DNA of 64,000 nucleotides from Mesaphorura yosii. Its lineage: Eukaryota > Arthropoda > Collembola > Poduromorpha > Tullbergiidae. Made by a program: the position numbers and the translations under genes. Positions 45,875-58,083 of the stretch are shown piece after piece (the stretch's first letter is position 1; every line of letters starts with the position of its first letter). The notes under the pieces are model-generated. The model was not told the DNA's origin and made no database searches. It worked only from the letters and a program-made list of their open reading frames with translations. The DNA lies in the NCBI GenBank assembly GCA_009869945.1, contig WIXG01000254.1, forward strand, positions 1 through 64,000. Reading direction: 5' to 3'.

Positions 45875-46185
45875 CCTCGACTCAATTTCCTCTGAAGTAT
45901 AGCTGTAGAGCAATGAACCACTAGTTAAATTAAATCCCGACAATTCACTAACGCTCGACTGTTCACACACAACGGAGATTCTAAGCCGACTTGAAACATG
46001 AGACGGGTTATTTGCCGAATTACGAAGGATGCAACCGGCGCGATTCGCAAGGATTCCGATTCTGATTTCGTGCATGTGAGCATTTCGTGATGCGTTCAAC
46101 TCGAAAACTCCAGTCAGCGAAGTAATTAATTATCATAAGCTAAGAAGTGTAAGTCAAAAGCAGGAGCAATAAGCGTTCTGGAAGT
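45875..46185. promoter_or_regulatory. Putative bidirectional promoter of Ints11 and neugrin
   Basis: Only 311 bp separate the two divergent ATGs, and no other gene lies between. I see no TATA box in either direction, as is common for shared housekeeping promoters. The call rests on spacing alone. Confidence 0.45.
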
Positions 46186-47550
46186 ATGCTCCGAAATGCA
46201 ACAGATAACTTAATTAACCAGCTACATTTACTTCGAATTGCTCACTCGTGGACCCGTAATTGTCAGCAATGTAAAGCGATTCAAGCGCAAATCGGCGTCA
46301 GCAACAATGGGCCATTCAGTACGATGATTACTACAAGGAACTACGCACGCCAGGCTCCAAGGCGGCGACCGCCGGAGATGAATCTCGAGCCGTTGGGTAG
46401 GTCCGGTCCAAGGTTTCACGTCCATCGGCCAAATTGGTCCAAGTCAGGCTCTAAATTAATTTACTCTGGGTGACTTTTATGAATGCAACGCAGATGTCAC
46501 AACTACCGGGAGGAAGATGCCGAGGATGACAGTAGACGAGTTGAAGGCCAGCAACATCGCCCCACAATCCATTCGCCGCCTAGATGACCCGCTGGATCCC
46601 GACCTGAAGCGAGACATCGAGAACTTGAATGATGACGGTTTGGAGCCTGACATGAATTCAATGAGTTCCCAATATGACATCTACCAGATGTAAGTCACGA
46701 AAATTAACTCTGGGTTTTAATTTACGTGGGTTAGTCAATCATAATCAAAGTTGTGGTTCTGTGAATTAGGGAGAAGCGAGCCTTGTACAATAAAACGCGA
46801 CGGCTGGCTGCAACGCGGAAGCATTACAAGGAGTTTCTCCAAGCGGAAAAGGAGATCAGCCTGCTGACTTACGCCGAGAAGGAGAAAATTCGATACCTGC
46901 ATTCTAATGAACAGTGGACGGCGGAGATGATTGCCGAGGCATTCCCGATCACCGTCACCGGGGCGGAGAAGTTCCTTCGCTCCAAACTTCAGCTACGCAC
47001 TGACAAAGAAATCGTTACACACGACGAGCGTCTGATCCGGAGACTGAAGAAGATCGAGGCAGGCGAGATTGAGGTCGATCCGTCCATGGAGGAAAGCCTT
47101 GCGAAGCGCAGTGCACAGACACTGTTTGTGGGTGCGAAATGGAACCCAACTCTCTTTGTCGATGGAAAAGGTGGATTCGATATGACTGAGGAAAAGAAGG
47201 CTCACAGAGAACCTGGTGAATTTGAGAGACTGGTCATGATATCGGCGGAAGGGAAGAAGAACGCCACCAAAGAAGCCAGCCAAAAGCAAGAAACCCAACT
47301 TCAAATTGCTTCCGTTACGCCGTCACCTGAGTCGCCTTCGCCTGATTCTGAGAATACACCACGCGAGCCTCGACACATGCGGAGGACTTTCGAAGACGAA
47401 GTGGAAGGTTTTCGTGATATTCGTTCTGTCCTTCCTGATTTCGATGGTGGCGAAGACGAGAAACATTTCAAGGCCAGACTCAGCAAGGTCAAGCCCAACA
47501 AAATATATACGCTTGAACAATTTGAACGCGTTTTTAAATTCAATCAGTAA
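46186..47550 (+). CDS. Ngrn: Neugrin-like mitochondrial protein
   Basis: Exons 46186-46396, 46494-46689 and 46770-47550 are in phase, about 395 residues. The first exon looks like a mitochondrial presequence (basic, Arg-rich, no acidic residues for the first 50 positions apart from one Asp). The neugrin/Rrg9 core lies in exon 3: EKEKIRYLHSNEQWTAEMIA, EAFPITVTGAEKFLRSK, then an acidic Ser/Pro-rich C-terminal region not found in the short vertebrate proteins. Family role: mitochondrial ribosome assembly and 16S rRNA stability. The gene converges on the P450 with a gap of 37 bp. Confidence 0.8.
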
Positions 47551-47587
47551 TCATTAACCAATGAACGTGTGGCTTTATTTTTATTTC

Positions 47588-49176
47588 TTATCGTCTCTCG
47601 GACATTATCACATTGTATCTATGCGGTGACAATAAAAACGTTTTCATCGGTTTCATACTCACATCTTTGCTCGCTTCGTCCAGCATAACGTCAAATCGCT
47701 GGTAAATACTTGTCAGAAACAGGAAGAATTCGTCACGAGCCAGCGTCTCGCCAAGACACTGGCGTTTTCCAGTGGAGAAGGGCATCAGCGCCTCGTGTTT
47801 CTGGACAATCAGCTTTCCGGTGTCGTCCCTGCTCAGAAATCGCTCTGGGCGGAAGTTTTCCGGGTCGCCCCACGTCTCAGCGTCGTGATGCACGTGGTAG
47901 AAGTTTGGAATGATGAGCGTGTCCTTCGGAATGTCAAAGCCATTGAACTTTGTGTCGGCTACGGTTGTATGGAAAAGGCCGAGTGACACGATGGAGGACT
48001 GCCGAAGCACTTCGTACATCAGAGCTTCGGTGTACGGCATTCTGAAAGGGAAGAACTCGTCAAAAATATGTTACATTGACACAAAGCACAGTTAAATTAG
48101 CCGCGACAGCACGACTACTTTACTTACTTTGGCCTGTCCGCCAGCGATGGCATTCGACTTCGCCCGATAACGCTGTCGATCTCCTCCTGAAGCTTCTGCG
48201 CCACGTCCGTGTGCTTGGCCAAGTACAGCACACTCCAATGCAGCGTCGTGGCCGTCGTCTCTGCTCCCGCCGCAAACAAGTCGCCAATCACCGCCACCAG
48301 CTGCTTCCGTCCCATTTTCCCGAAGAAAGATGAACCCTCCTCGCTTCTTTCAATCTCATCCAAGTACGTATCAATGAAATCCCTCGGTGAGCCTGAAGTT
48401 CGAGTCGCCTCGTGCTCGCGAATTGACTTCTCAAACAGTTCAATCGTCTTGTTCGTCGCCCGCATCAAATTATTCCAACCCGACCACTCTGGAGCCAATT
48501 TCGCAATGATCGGGACGAAGGACAGGAGGCCGCTGTCAGAAATGATGTTGATCTGATTGAAGAACTCCTGCACAATCGCCAGCATCTCCTTGTCGCCCTG
48601 ATTAAAGCGATTCCCAGTCACGATGATCCAGAGCGCGTTCAGAATCGCGAGTCCAAAGTGGCTTTTGGGTTCCACCGGCTCGCCCTCACGTTTCTTGAAG
48701 GTCTCGATGAGCTCCTGTACTTCGTCGAGGATCCGAGTCTCCATGTTGTGCTTCCCGAATCCGAAATCCCGCAAGTGGCGGAGGGTGAATCTCCGCTGCT
48801 CCGTCCAAACTTGCCCGTCGGCGCAGAGCACTCCGTTCTTCCCTCCAGCGTGGAAATTGAAGGCGCGAATGTCAGGGCGCCCACTCAGGGCCAGTTCGGC
48901 GAATGCTTGGCGAATCAGGCGGTAGTCGTTGATCACGATGCCGGGCTTCTGTGCGAACCACATGCTGAACACGGGCCCATGGCGCTTGGCCAGGATGGAG
49001 AACGCATCGAATGTGTAGAAGGCAAGCGAGTCGATCTGGAAGATGTTGCCAACGAAGGGTATCGGTCGAGGACCGGGCGGGTAGTTGGCCGAAGGCTGCT
49101 TGTGATGAAGGAATAAGAAGTAGACAATTATGAAAAGAAGAACGGCAAGCACGAACAATGCTGTAGTGGACAACAT
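47588..49176 (-). CDS. Microsomal cytochrome P450, CYP2 clan
   Basis: Exons 49176-48128 and 48041-47588 give 500 residues, full length. Features in order: N-terminal membrane anchor (ALFVLAVLLFIIVYFLFL), proline-rich hinge (YPPGPRPIPFVGN), helix C WTEQRRFTLRHLRDFG, I-helix oxygen-activation motif GDLFAAGAETTATTLHW, K-helix ExxR in YEVLR, PERF motif (ENFRPERFL) and heme loop PFSTGKRQCLGE with the cysteine ligand. WTEQRRF and the RHLRDFGFG stretch are typical of the CYP2 clan, which in arthropods includes CYP15, CYP18 and many xenobiotic enzymes. The subfamily and substrate cannot be assigned. A TATAAA at about 49246-49241 and TCAGTC at 49209-49204 may be its promoter. Confidence 0.93.
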
Positions 49177-49523
49177 TGTGAAAAATGAAAGAGTCGGCTA
49201 ACAGACTGACAGAGCCCAGAGACTCACTGGGCTTTTGAAGTTTATATTATCTTCATTCATAATTCGCGAATGATTACATAACAATCACGTGCATTCAATT
49301 TATTCGCTGGCTTAGCCAGCTAAAAGCCAGTTCAATGTAAAGTGAGATAAAAACTGGATACTGGCTCGCATTTTCATTGTGTCTTTGTGTTTGTGTTTTG
49401 TTTACTCAATAATAATCACGACCACTGCGATATCACGCGTTTATTACTATTTTAATCACTTGAAGTACGTCGCACGAGAGATCGTGACTAAATTCATTGA
49501 ATCTGATGCAGGCTCCTTTGGTG

Positions 49524-49790
49524 CTACTCGCCAATAAGTTGGCGCATACTGCATGTCGAATGCCTTCTCGTTCCTCGTCTCATTCGCAACGAATTGGATG
49601 CGTAATTCTTCTTCATCCTTAACCGGAACATCTTAAATTTCTCCCGCAAAGGGCTGCCAATTATCTGTAGGGTTTAAATGAGGCTAACTACATTTTATCT
49701 TTTAATGCGGGAACTTACATTGCATTGCCTTACCCGGCTCCCCAAAACGGCTGTTAGCTTGTCGGAGTGGCCAAAATCGATGTGATCCAT
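49524..49790 (-). CDS. Microprotein A, paralogue of the gene at 53033-53453
   Basis: Exons 49790-49734 (57 nt) and 49664-49524 encode 65 residues. The first exon, MDHIDFGHSDKLTAVLGSR, is nearly the same as that of the second copy 3.7 kb away, with identical length and phase 0 donor. The second exon encodes a basic tail (REKFKMFRLRMKKNY, RRGTRRHSTCSMRQLIGE) with a possible basophilic kinase site, RRHS. The conserved acidic head and basic tail have no match I recognise. Too short to be found by ordinary gene finding; the call rests on the exon similarity and clean splice sites. Confidence 0.6.
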
Positions 49791-50831
49791 TTCGTCTGAA
49801 TGGAGATTTCGAAATACGTGGTCATATTAGTAAACTTCTTCACGGTATGCAGAATGTAACTGTTCAGGCTTATTTTGTGGCTGATGCCGTCAATTCCGTC
49901 AGTATCGCGCGATCCAGTACGCGTGCATCGATTATCATTTCTCAGGAACTGACAAGTGACTCAACCGCATGAAATCAATGAGTGCTTCGGCCATCCAATG
50001 CAATGGCAAGACCATTTGTTCATTTGTCGTTGTCGCTGGCACCTATCACTGGAGCTTTTAATGAAGCCTGGCATTCGCGAGCTTACTGAGCCGAAACTTA
50101 ATCAAAGTGCTGCCAAACACAAAGCAAGCAATAAGAAATATCACAACTTTGGGCTTGGACGCGACGACGCCTCGAAACTGTCCAAACAGGTATAATGGGC
50201 AACTAAACGAATAAATTATTCTGGAACCTAATCTGAATTAAGTTAATTCAGGCCTAAATGTAAAGCAATTTATAACGACGACGTTAGCGGCATGACTTTG
50301 AAGCTGACGCCAATGCATAAAATTTTATTTTTCCCAGAATAAAAGTGCGTACTCACAGTTCGCAGGCTTTGAGTTGCTTGTCGTCGTGTCTGTGGTCATA
50401 ATATCGTGTTTAAATGGTCATTTGTTTTCAAAGGTTGAATTAATGCTGTTTTCTATTTGAAAACGAAAGATAAGAGACATGCGTTCAAGTTCGGTAGGAT
50501 TAAAAGTGGATGCCACTGGTATTGTATTGTAAATCCTCTTCATTTTGGAGACCTTCACTGCCACTGCCACTGCTTGCTTGATACCCGAGTCGGGCATTTG
50601 ATTGTCAGCCGCTCGTGCCGTGATTTCCATTTACTGCTGATAAACCGTACGTACTTAGCAATTAGCTTTGTGACGCGAGTTTCTGAAGCCACCATCCAAC
50701 TGCTATCAATTCAATCAATCACGGCGAACGCCGCCTTGAAGCTCCTCCGCCAAGGTCGTGCCCAGTCGGAGGAGGAATGCCAGCCATTGCTGTTCGGCCG
50801 TCACCAGCATCACCATCACTCCGCCGCAGAA
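49791..50831. other. Upstream of ferroportin, nothing supported
   Basis: No second exon set or RNA gene visible. A short repeat of CACTGC occurs near 50559-50575. A 5' untranslated exon of ferroportin could lie here. Confidence 0.45.
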
Positions 50832-52847
50832 ATGGAGCCGACACAAACGCAAACGCAAACGCGAAGTGCGTCATGGTGGCGAGGCTCAAGCTTCAAGATT
50901 TACGTCAGCCATGTTCTCAGCTCGTGGGGAGATCGAATGTGGTCCTTCGCGCTCGGAGTTTATTTGTACTATCTGGACCCTTCGTCTCTGCAGGTCAGAA
51001 CACTTCTTCACTTGATCTCAAATCATGGCTTCTTCCCTTCCTTTCCAAAGCTAAGCGTGCTACGCGTGACTTTGGTTGCAGTTGACTGCGGTTTACGGAT
51101 TCACAAGCTGTATCTCGATAATTATTCTTGGAGCGGTGATTGGCGAATGGATCGACAGAAGTCAGCGCTTAAGAGGTAAGTGAATTCGAATGTAAGAATT
51201 ATTCAATCTGTTATTCTTCTTATCGTATTATGCGTGATTCATAAATTTCTGTGCGGTTTAGCCGCGCAAGTCTCACTGCTCATCCAAAACCTCGCCGTTG
51301 CGTTATGTGCCGCCCTCATCGTTATCAAGTTGCAATTCGCCGATGACATAGACCCCATTTGGAACGGTGCTCTTGAAGTGATCTTCATTGGTGTCATAAT
51401 CTTGTTTGGTGTCGCCGCGGATTTGGGCTCGCTTGCCACCAAAATCGCGTTGGAGAAAGACTGGATTGTCGTGCTGGCTCAAGGTGATGAAGAAGCCCTG
51501 GCAAGTACGAGTTTACAGGTACAATACGAATTGCCTGATTGTCTGGGCCTGAAAAGTACCTGTTTTATGTGTGTGCAGGAATGAATTCCGTCATGCGGAC
51601 CATCGACTTGACCACTTCCATCCTGTCACCAATTATCGTCGGGCAGATTGTCGAATTTGCTGGGAATGTGTACAGCGCGATTTTCATTGGCGGATGGAAT
51701 TTCATGTCTGTTCTCATTGAGTATTACGTGCTGATCAGTCTTTATAACCAACTTCCTGAATTGGGAAAGAAACTCGAGGCAGAGGTAACGGCGCAAGCGC
51801 CGCAGGACGCTGAACGGGAAATTGACAGTGGCAGTGGAAACGTAAAAGCTAAGTCAGAAAAGATAAGAATTTACTCAAAAATCTGTGACAAATTCGCTGA
51901 AACGAAAAGGGGCTGGTCAGACTACTTTGGACATCAAATTCGGGACGCTGGTCTCGCGCTGTCGCTTTTGTACATGACCGTGCTCGGATTCGACAATATC
52001 ACACGCGGCTACGCACTTAGTCAAGGCGTCAGTGAGTCGTACCTCGGAATTTTTACAGCTGCTGGTTCAGTGTTTGGAATTCTGGGCAGCGTGTCCTTTC
52101 CTTACTTGAGAAAACTCTGTGGCAAGCTGGTGACTGGAAACATTGGATTCGGATCGGAGACAATTTGCCTTCTGGCTTGCGTCATTTCCATTTTTACTCC
52201 TGGCTCGCCGTTTGTTCATTATGATTCGAGTCAAGAAAGAAATAGCACGAGTTTAGATGAACAAGCAACATTTTCTTTCGTGGAATTATGGAACGAGAAT
52301 ATTTCTGTGCTGCTGCTTCTTTTTGGAATCGTGACTGCCCGATTTGGTAACTTCGATTTCTGTTTCAGAATTTCCTTTCTGAAGTCGTGAATGCTTCACG
52401 CATTTGTTTAGGGCTCTGGGTGGCTGACCTCAGCGTCTCGCAAATATTTCAAGAGGCAATCGCCGAAGGTCAACGAGGGATCCTGAACGGAGTACAGGGA
52501 AGTCTAAATCAGGGAATGGATCTGATCAAGTTCACGCTTGTGATTGTTCTCCCGAATCCGGACACGTTTGCGTACTTGATTGCAGCCTCCTGGCTCGCCA
52601 TTCTTCTCGGGTAAATACTCAACGTAAAAGTCGATTAATTACGAATAGTTATGATTACGATGGAATCTGATTTGTTAGATGGGTCCTGTTTATGCGATTC
52701 TCCTGCCACGCTCAGATACAAGTGTACACTATTGAAACATCGCCACTGCCAGCACCTTCCGTAGCAGATGAATATGGTTCTCCGGTCTTCAAGTCAGCAG
52801 CGCGAGGCTCCTCATTTTCTGTGGGCGAGGAAGGTCACGACGAATAA
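50832..52847 (+). CDS. Slc40a1: Ferroportin-like iron exporter (SLC40A1 family)
   Basis: Exons 50832-50993, 51082-51175, 51262-51504, 51579-52346, 52412-52610 and 52679-52847 join in phase, about 544 residues. Diagnostic stretches are YVSHVLSSWGDRMWSFALG in TM1, LTAVYGFTSCISIIILGAVI and GEWIDRSQRLR, KDWIVVLA, MNSVMRTIDLTTSILSPI, LYMTVLGFDNITRGYALSQG in TM7, and GLWVADLSVSQIFQE with RGILNGVQGSLN. About 12 membrane helices are predicted, as in the family. The aspartate in SSWGDRMW matches the metal-site residue of known ferroportins. The Met at 50832 is the only in-frame ATG upstream of TM1; the head carries a hexamer-encoded TQTQTQTR run. Confidence 0.93.
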
Positions 52848-53032
52848 GACTTTGGATACTCATACCGCAATGACCAGATGTTCCTGATCTTTGAAGAAAT
52901 GAAGTTTAAGTCACAGTTTATTTTGATAAGTTAGCGACATGCACAGATTTGTAATAAAAATATACGGAATGCTAAAATATGGTAAAAAATCAGTCAATAT
53001 GAAATTAAAGCTTGTCAGCCACTCGTTCTCGT

Positions 53033-53453
53033 TTAGAATGCACCAGACATTTGCGCCAGTGACAGAATTGATTCCCGACGCTGCTCGTGATGTGATGTAA
53101 TCCAATCAAAGTCACAGTCACTGTCACTGACATTGTGATTGGAATCTGCAGTGGAAGTCGTTGAGACGGTGGACGTGTTGCTGACAGTGGAGCCTCTCTT
53201 GTTGTTGTCAGAGCCGGATCCTGTATTCTTGTTACTCTTGCTTTTCCAGATGATCTTACGGAAAAGGCCACTTCCCCACATCTACAGAAATATCAGAGCC
53301 AAATTAGAAAGCATCGAAAGGCAATTGTAAAGGGAAAACTAACAAAAGACAATAAATTGGCAAATAACTGCAATAATTTAAAATCAGTTTACTTACAGGC
53401 TTGCCGAGAATGGCGCACGTCTTGTCAGAGTCTCCAAAATCAATGTGATCCAT
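53033..53453 (-). CDS. Microprotein B, paralogue of the gene at 49524-49790
   Basis: Exons 53453-53397 (57 nt) and 53281-53033 encode 101 residues. The first exon, MDHIDFGDSDKTCAILGKP, matches copy A at 12 of 19 positions with the same length and phase. The second exon has a short basic segment (GLFRKIIWKSKSNKN), a Ser/Thr-rich linker with an SDSDCDFD acidic run, and a tail, EQRRESILSLAQMSGAF, with an RRES phospho-site-like motif. There is no signal peptide. Function unknown. It lies downstream of ferroportin in convergent orientation. Confidence 0.65.
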
Positions 53454-54593
53454 TCTCTCAAACGTAGATTTCGCTTTGGAGTTGAAATCGGAATCGAAAC
53501 GGGCACTGAAACTAAGTATAATTCACTTCACAATCTTTAGTTTAGCTTGCAACTTCAAGCTCGAAGATTTAATTGACAACTGGTTGAAGTTCAGCTCGAC
53601 GACTGCTGCTTTATGCAAAATATTGTCTTGAGCTGCGTAGTAGCGTCGGTGTCGGATGACTCAGTTCACCCCGGTAAACATCACTATTTTACTTCCACAT
53701 GCGCAATAATCCTTATCGGTAAAAATTACAGAAATAACCCGACACGAAATACGTACGTTGTAGAGTGGAAATACGAGTTAAAAGTTTATTGACAATGGCA
53801 AGTAACTGTGACATAATAAGTTGAGTTAATTACCGTAAATTGTAGTTTCAAGTGTTGAATTCTTCCTCGAATTACCGGTCATCGTTTGAATACGAATGTA
53901 GAGTGCATTATGTTTTTGTTTTAATAGGAAATACAGAAATACTCGACCTTCCTCGCTGACTCGTATTACGCTGCTGCATTCATGCCAAAGCCAAAGGCAA
54001 TTTGCTCATATTGCATCGTACGATCGCACTTCTTGCTATCAGCGGTCAGTGTTGTAATTACAATCAGTGGCATGAATCATTGACATGGCCCCGGACAACC
54101 TTGGTCATTTAACAGGATTTGCGTCCGCGGATGACGTGGCCAACATGCGCAATTAAAACAAGCGAAATTAGCAGGGAGAAGTCGGAGAAGATTGAGGAGA
54201 TCAGACACAAATTTACACAAGGCAAGGCTCAGTACTGAGCGGGTCCAAACCACTTTTTATGGAGTCTCGAGAGCTACCTGGCCGTCTGCGTCATTTTTAA
54301 TGGCTGCTAACTGGATTACTTTTTTTGCCTTTCCATGGAGTGAATGCAGATTGCGTACCTGAATTAGAACTACACGATCAAGAATACGATACGATCAAAG
54401 AATATGTAAACTGTAGTAGTAACTTGTTTTGCGAATCATGACCACTTTGTAATTCAAACTGAAGGCCTTCAAGTGTCAAGTGATCCAAAATCACTCACTG
54501 CAAATGTACTCACCCTGAATCACCAATCCATTAATGGTAAAACTGAAACCGCATTGAGTTACAGCATTAAATCTTTCAATTTCAAGTAAAGCA
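53454..54593. other. Intergenic, nothing supported
   Basis: No exon or repeat of note between microprotein B and the third CRAL-TRIO gene. Confidence 0.5.
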
Positions 54594-55651
54594 ATGGCGC
54601 TTCTGTTTGTCGCTCTGTTAATTGTGACTCAAGTCAGTCAGCTATCCGTGATTAATTGTCAAGTGACAGTGGAAGACCAGGAGGATGGGACCGAACTAGA
54701 ATTCAGCAAAGAGCAGCTCTCCGCACTCACGCAGGTAATTAAAAGGAGACACTCAGCCAATTTTGATTTTACATAACTCATGATTGGACTGTTTTCGTAG
54801 CTTCGTTCTCAGGTTGCTGACTACCTCACCACTGATTACATGAAATCCAACTATTTCTTAATTACATGGCTCAAAGGTAGGCGGGCGATAAAATAACACA
54901 CATTAATTAAATACTACTAAATGCTGGCAAATTGCAGCTCGAAGCTACAACGTCCCTGAAGCCGCTCGGATGCTGATCAAGGCCCTGGAATGGAGACGAG
55001 CAAACCTCTTCGATGGGCCAGTCAGGGAAGATTTCAGCGAATGGGACAAAAAGTTCCAACACAACCTGGACGGTGTGGACAAATACGGGCACCCGATCAT
55101 GATCGCAGCACTCGGTCGCTGGAATCCTCGCCAATTCATTCTGGCAGGCTCCGCACAGGCTGAGAAGTACTCGCGATTCCTCGCTCGAACCCTCTTCGAG
55201 CTTCCTTATCAGAAAGCGCTCGAGCTGTGGGAAAAGAACGGGAAAGTCGGTCCATCACAGTACGTCTCCGTCTTCGACCTGCACGGGTTCAATCTGCGAC
55301 AGCACTTTTGCCTCTCCTGTATCCCATCGTACAGGGACATCGTCCGGGTGCATCAAGAATATTATCCGTTCGCGTCGAATAGGACGGTTATCATTAACGG
55401 TAATCAAGTCAATTTCATATCTGCTGAATTTAGGTTAATTTAACTCACGTTTAATTTGCTGACTAGCTCCGACTGCGTTTGAGACACTCATGCAGTCCCT
55501 CCGCCCGGTGATTCCCACAAACCGGGCTCGCGATCTGCAAATCTACGGCTATGACAAACGGCAGTGGCGTGCCGCGCTGCTACAGACGATAAAACCGGAC
55601 CAGCTTCCGGCACAGTACGGCGGCACGGCGGTCGTGAGGAGGGTCAAGTGA
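54594..55651 (+). CDS. Secreted CRAL-TRIO (SEC14-like) protein, copy C, divergent
   Basis: Exons 54594-54734, 54813-54876, 54938-55399 and 55467-55651 are in phase, about 283 residues. It has a signal peptide (LLFVALLIVTQVSQLSVINC), then the helical N-part (YLTTDYMKSNYFLITWLK) and the lipid domain: DKYGHPIMIAALG, SVFDLHGFNLRQHFCLSC, HQEYYPFASNRTVIING, AFETLMQSLRPV and DQLPAQYGG. It has one intron at the same place as copy A (after the IING/FLN strand) and two more in the N-part. It is more diverged than copies A and B and lies 14 kb away on the other strand. Confidence 0.87.
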
Positions 55652-56226
55652 AGGACGGCAACTCGATGTCCATTGATCCTTGACGTCTGACATTTTTAAA
55701 GTCCACACAACATCATTGCATTAATACTGATTTAAATTGATGCCTTGTTTTCTTACATTTAATTACACACTGGACGCGATAGTAATAAACTGGCACGTAA
55801 TTTCGATTGAAAGTAAGCGGTGGCTCACAATTTAGGAGCTTGGAGCCCATTTTGGCCACTTAATTATCAAACTCAATTAAAGACGGAAGATCTTTCCAGA
55901 CGATCAAGACGTTTACTTTGAAAGAAGGTGCCGGACATTGTTTGTAAATACACAGACAATTAAACTTTGGTCCCCAATACCCGATGTGACTAAACTCAAA
56001 GGCGATTTGGAACGTGATTTCAATTTATATTAAATAGCCCTCAATATTAATAAGTGGACTGTACTTACGATTACTACCAGCTGAATGTTCGGCAGCGCTG
56101 TCTGTATTAAAACTATGGCGTATAGATCTCAAAAGCGTCATTTGTATCTTGATCTTTGACATTTGCCGTCTTTGAGCTGAACCTTGTGCAACCAAAAATA
56201 AAACTTAACATATACCTGACGAAAAG
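55652..56226. other. Intergenic, nothing supported
   Basis: No additional exon. AATAAAC near 55783 may serve polyadenylation of copy C. Confidence 0.45.
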
Positions 56227-57667
56227 ATGACCATCAAAGAGAAAGCTCACTGCTGCACTCATGCCATCCTCAAGACATCCTGCTTCTTCAAGATCGTTCC
56301 GTACAACTGGAACGGGAAGACGCAGCGGCTAGAGGCAGTCGGCCGTCTCGGGATATTTCTTTTCTACTGCACATCGTGCATTCCCGCCTGGGGCTCCGTC
56401 TTCATGTGGACTCGGCTGTTTCAGACGAGGAAGATGGACGCACCTCCGCGCATTCGCGTGATGAACATAATCTGGGCGCTGGCATACACGCTCGTGTTTC
56501 TCTGCAAGGTTCAGGCAATGGTTCGGACGAAGCAAGTCATGGCGTTTGCGAATGCGATGCTCGATGAGAGGGATCGGGTCCTGGAGGCAGAGCGCGAATT
56601 GCGAAAGATGCAGGAGAAGAACGAAGAGCTGAATGCAATGCATAAGGAAAAAGGTAAAAATGCAATTGCAATAAAGCGTTCGCTCACCATCACAAAAGAG
56701 TTGACACACTCGCTTGACTGGGTCTCGGCAATCATCTTCATCTCGACGTTCCTCTGGTTCTGGAATCCACCGACACACGCCGTCGTGCTCCTCGACATGC
56801 CCTGCGCCCCGCAGTATTGGAGCTCTCTCGTGCTTCCCTGCAAGTGGATCGGAGACAGACCCGTGCCCATCGTGGAACTGTTGCCGTACATCGTCTGGGA
56901 GTACTTTGTCATCGGGGACATGAAGACCATCGTCGCCTTCATGTGGATCATCATTTTTCTCGGGCTGACTTGGATCAAGGACGAAATGCTGAAGAACGAG
57001 GAAGAGTAAGTAAAAGCAAGAATGACGCATGACCTGCCTGCTTGCAGTCAATCCAATTTTCGCATTGCTTTATGAACTGACTTGCTGAATTTTTACCAGT
57101 CGAGTGAGTGCGTACGCTAATGGCCGAAGTCTGACCAATGCCGACTACATGAGCATCGTTCTGGACTACCGGCGCGTGCAGGTACTAACCCGCTTCATCA
57201 ACGACGCCTTCAACCTGTACTTGACCTACTTCCCATCTCTGCTCTTTCTGATTGCTGGGACTCTGCTCTTCGCTACAATCCGGTTCACTCATCTCCCGAT
57301 TCACATCTTCCTCGTATTCCCAGCCTGCTCTTTCCGCTGTCTGCTTGAGGCTACTACTCAACTGGAGGCGGCAGCAAACGTGAATCTGGTGAGCGAACAA
57401 TACCTGCAACAGTTTGACGCGGACACTCAGACCTTCATGGGCCGCGGGTACGACGGGCTGGCAAGATACATGGAGAAGTTTCGCAAGTCGTGCACCAAGC
57501 TCACCTGCTCGGCTGGTTCGCTGTACACGCTGGAGAAGACGATTGTACTCGTGAGCCTGGACAACTGCGCTCAGCTAGTGTTTAATCTGCTCGTGGCGTA
57601 CCCGAAACCGGAGGAAGGCAACTGGGGCAGAGACTACGCCCTGGCGACGACAAAACTGGCAATGTAG
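56227..57667 (+). CDS. Orphan multi-TM receptor-like protein, copy 1
   Basis: Exons 56227-57005 and 57100-57667 give 448 residues with about six or seven hydrophobic helices. The N-terminus carries KIVPYNWNGKTQRLEA before TM1, a pattern I associate with arthropod chemoreceptor-like proteins. An amphipathic, highly charged segment (MLDERDRVLEAERELRKMQE) lies in the second cytosolic loop. The second exon has the best conserved block: LTRFINDAFNLYLTY, FATIRFTHLPIHIF, FRKSCTKLTCSAGSLYTLEK. No enzymatic motif or rhodopsin-type DRY/NPxxY signature is present. Together with copy 2 it forms a family with the same intron position. A ligand-gated or chemosensory role is inference only. Confidence 0.75.
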
Positions 57668-58083
57668 GCCATCAGGCAGCAAAGGCTCAAATGGAAGATG
57701 GGTGGAAGTGCGAGTAGTGGTAAATGTAGTAGTAAAATTAATGACCTGATCCCGTGGTTTAGAAATAATTAGTGCAGTTTGTCATCTGAATAGAACCACT
57801 AAAAGCATAGCGTTAAGAAAGTCGATGGAGAGCCTATCTATTTATGTCCCTTCTGAATAACAACGGCAATATTAAATCTTTATTGGCGCTCAGCTATTTG
57901 AAGCGCTTGAAAGGAACCTAATGGAAAATTATTATTCGCAGAATCTCGGCGGCACCAACCAACAAAGAACTCAATTTAATTACGACCAACTGCACGAGAA
58001 TTGCGAGTTTTCAGTCCACGGTTGTCGTCTAAGTGGAAGTAAGCTGAAGGCTAAAACGGAGGCTCTCTTCTCTTGCATTCAAC

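Noticed and set aside
56329-57051. 240-codon minus-strand frame with many His and Asp
   Set aside because: Antisense of the orphan receptor exon; His/Asp bias arises from complementing Met/Val/Ile codons.
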